From: JANNXQ01 sp031425095
Lineage (GTDB): Bacteria > Verrucomicrobiota > Verrucomicrobiia > Chthoniobacterales > Chthoniobacteraceae
DNA length: 16,510 nt
Reading direction: 5' to 3'
Assembly (NCBI GenBank): GCA_031425095.1
Contig: JANPIS010000463.1
Coordinates: forward strand, 1 to 16,510
In this document: one piece after another, positions 15,446 through 16,510 of the stretch
Layout of the letters: every line of letters starts with the position of its first letter
Position numbering within the stretch: the stretch's first letter is position 1
The notes under the pieces: generated by a model
Told to the model about the DNA's origin: nothing
What the model saw: the letters and a program-made list of their open reading frames with translations, nothing else
Databases searched by the model: none
Made by a program: the position numbers and the translations under genes

Positions 15446-16510
<1,065 letters not shown>

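Overview
The window is GC-rich (well over half G+C by eye) and gene-dense. It most likely comes from a member of the Verrucomicrobiota, perhaps the Chthoniobacter/Opitutus side. Three things suggest this. The last gene is a planctomycete/verrucomicrobial cytochrome-type protein (PSCyt1 plus DUF1549). The large secreted glycosidase ends in two copies of an 'F..W...F...NLLKYA' module that I associate with verrucomicrobial secreted proteins. Some intergenic gaps hold hairpin or GTGAAT-type repeats. This is pattern recognition; no marker gene or rRNA is present to prove it.

Left half (1-7405, all minus strand): an apparent six-gene unit, read in transcription order as a NemR-like TetR regulator, a zinc alcohol/aldehyde dehydrogenase, an AlkA-like DNA glycosylase, an RND membrane-fusion lipoprotein, an RND inner-membrane pump, and an aldo/keto reductase that runs off the left edge. 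The dehydrogenase/glycosylase and glycosylase/fusion-protein junctions are ATGA overlaps, and pump to reductase is 4 nt. The pump gene follows a 130-nt gap packed with GC-rich hairpins. Two identical 19-bp operator-like sequences precede the regulator and the dehydrogenase. Together the genes look like a self-contained response to reactive electrophiles or aldehydes: sense, reduce, export and repair alkylated DNA. This is the most interesting system in the window.

Middle (7406-8252): a bifunctional-nuclease-family (DUF151) gene on the minus strand, then a divergent intergenic region.

Right half (8253-16510, all plus strand): a 967-aa secreted glycoside-hydrolase-like protein; biosynthetic arginine decarboxylase (speA); a conserved 316-aa protein I cannot name; a stand-alone heptose-7-phosphate kinase (HldE N-terminal domain type, for ADP-heptose and LPS core); and the start of a secreted two-CXXCH PSCyt1/DUF1549 protein cut by the right edge. 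No tRNA, rRNA, CRISPR array, insertion sequence or phage gene was seen.
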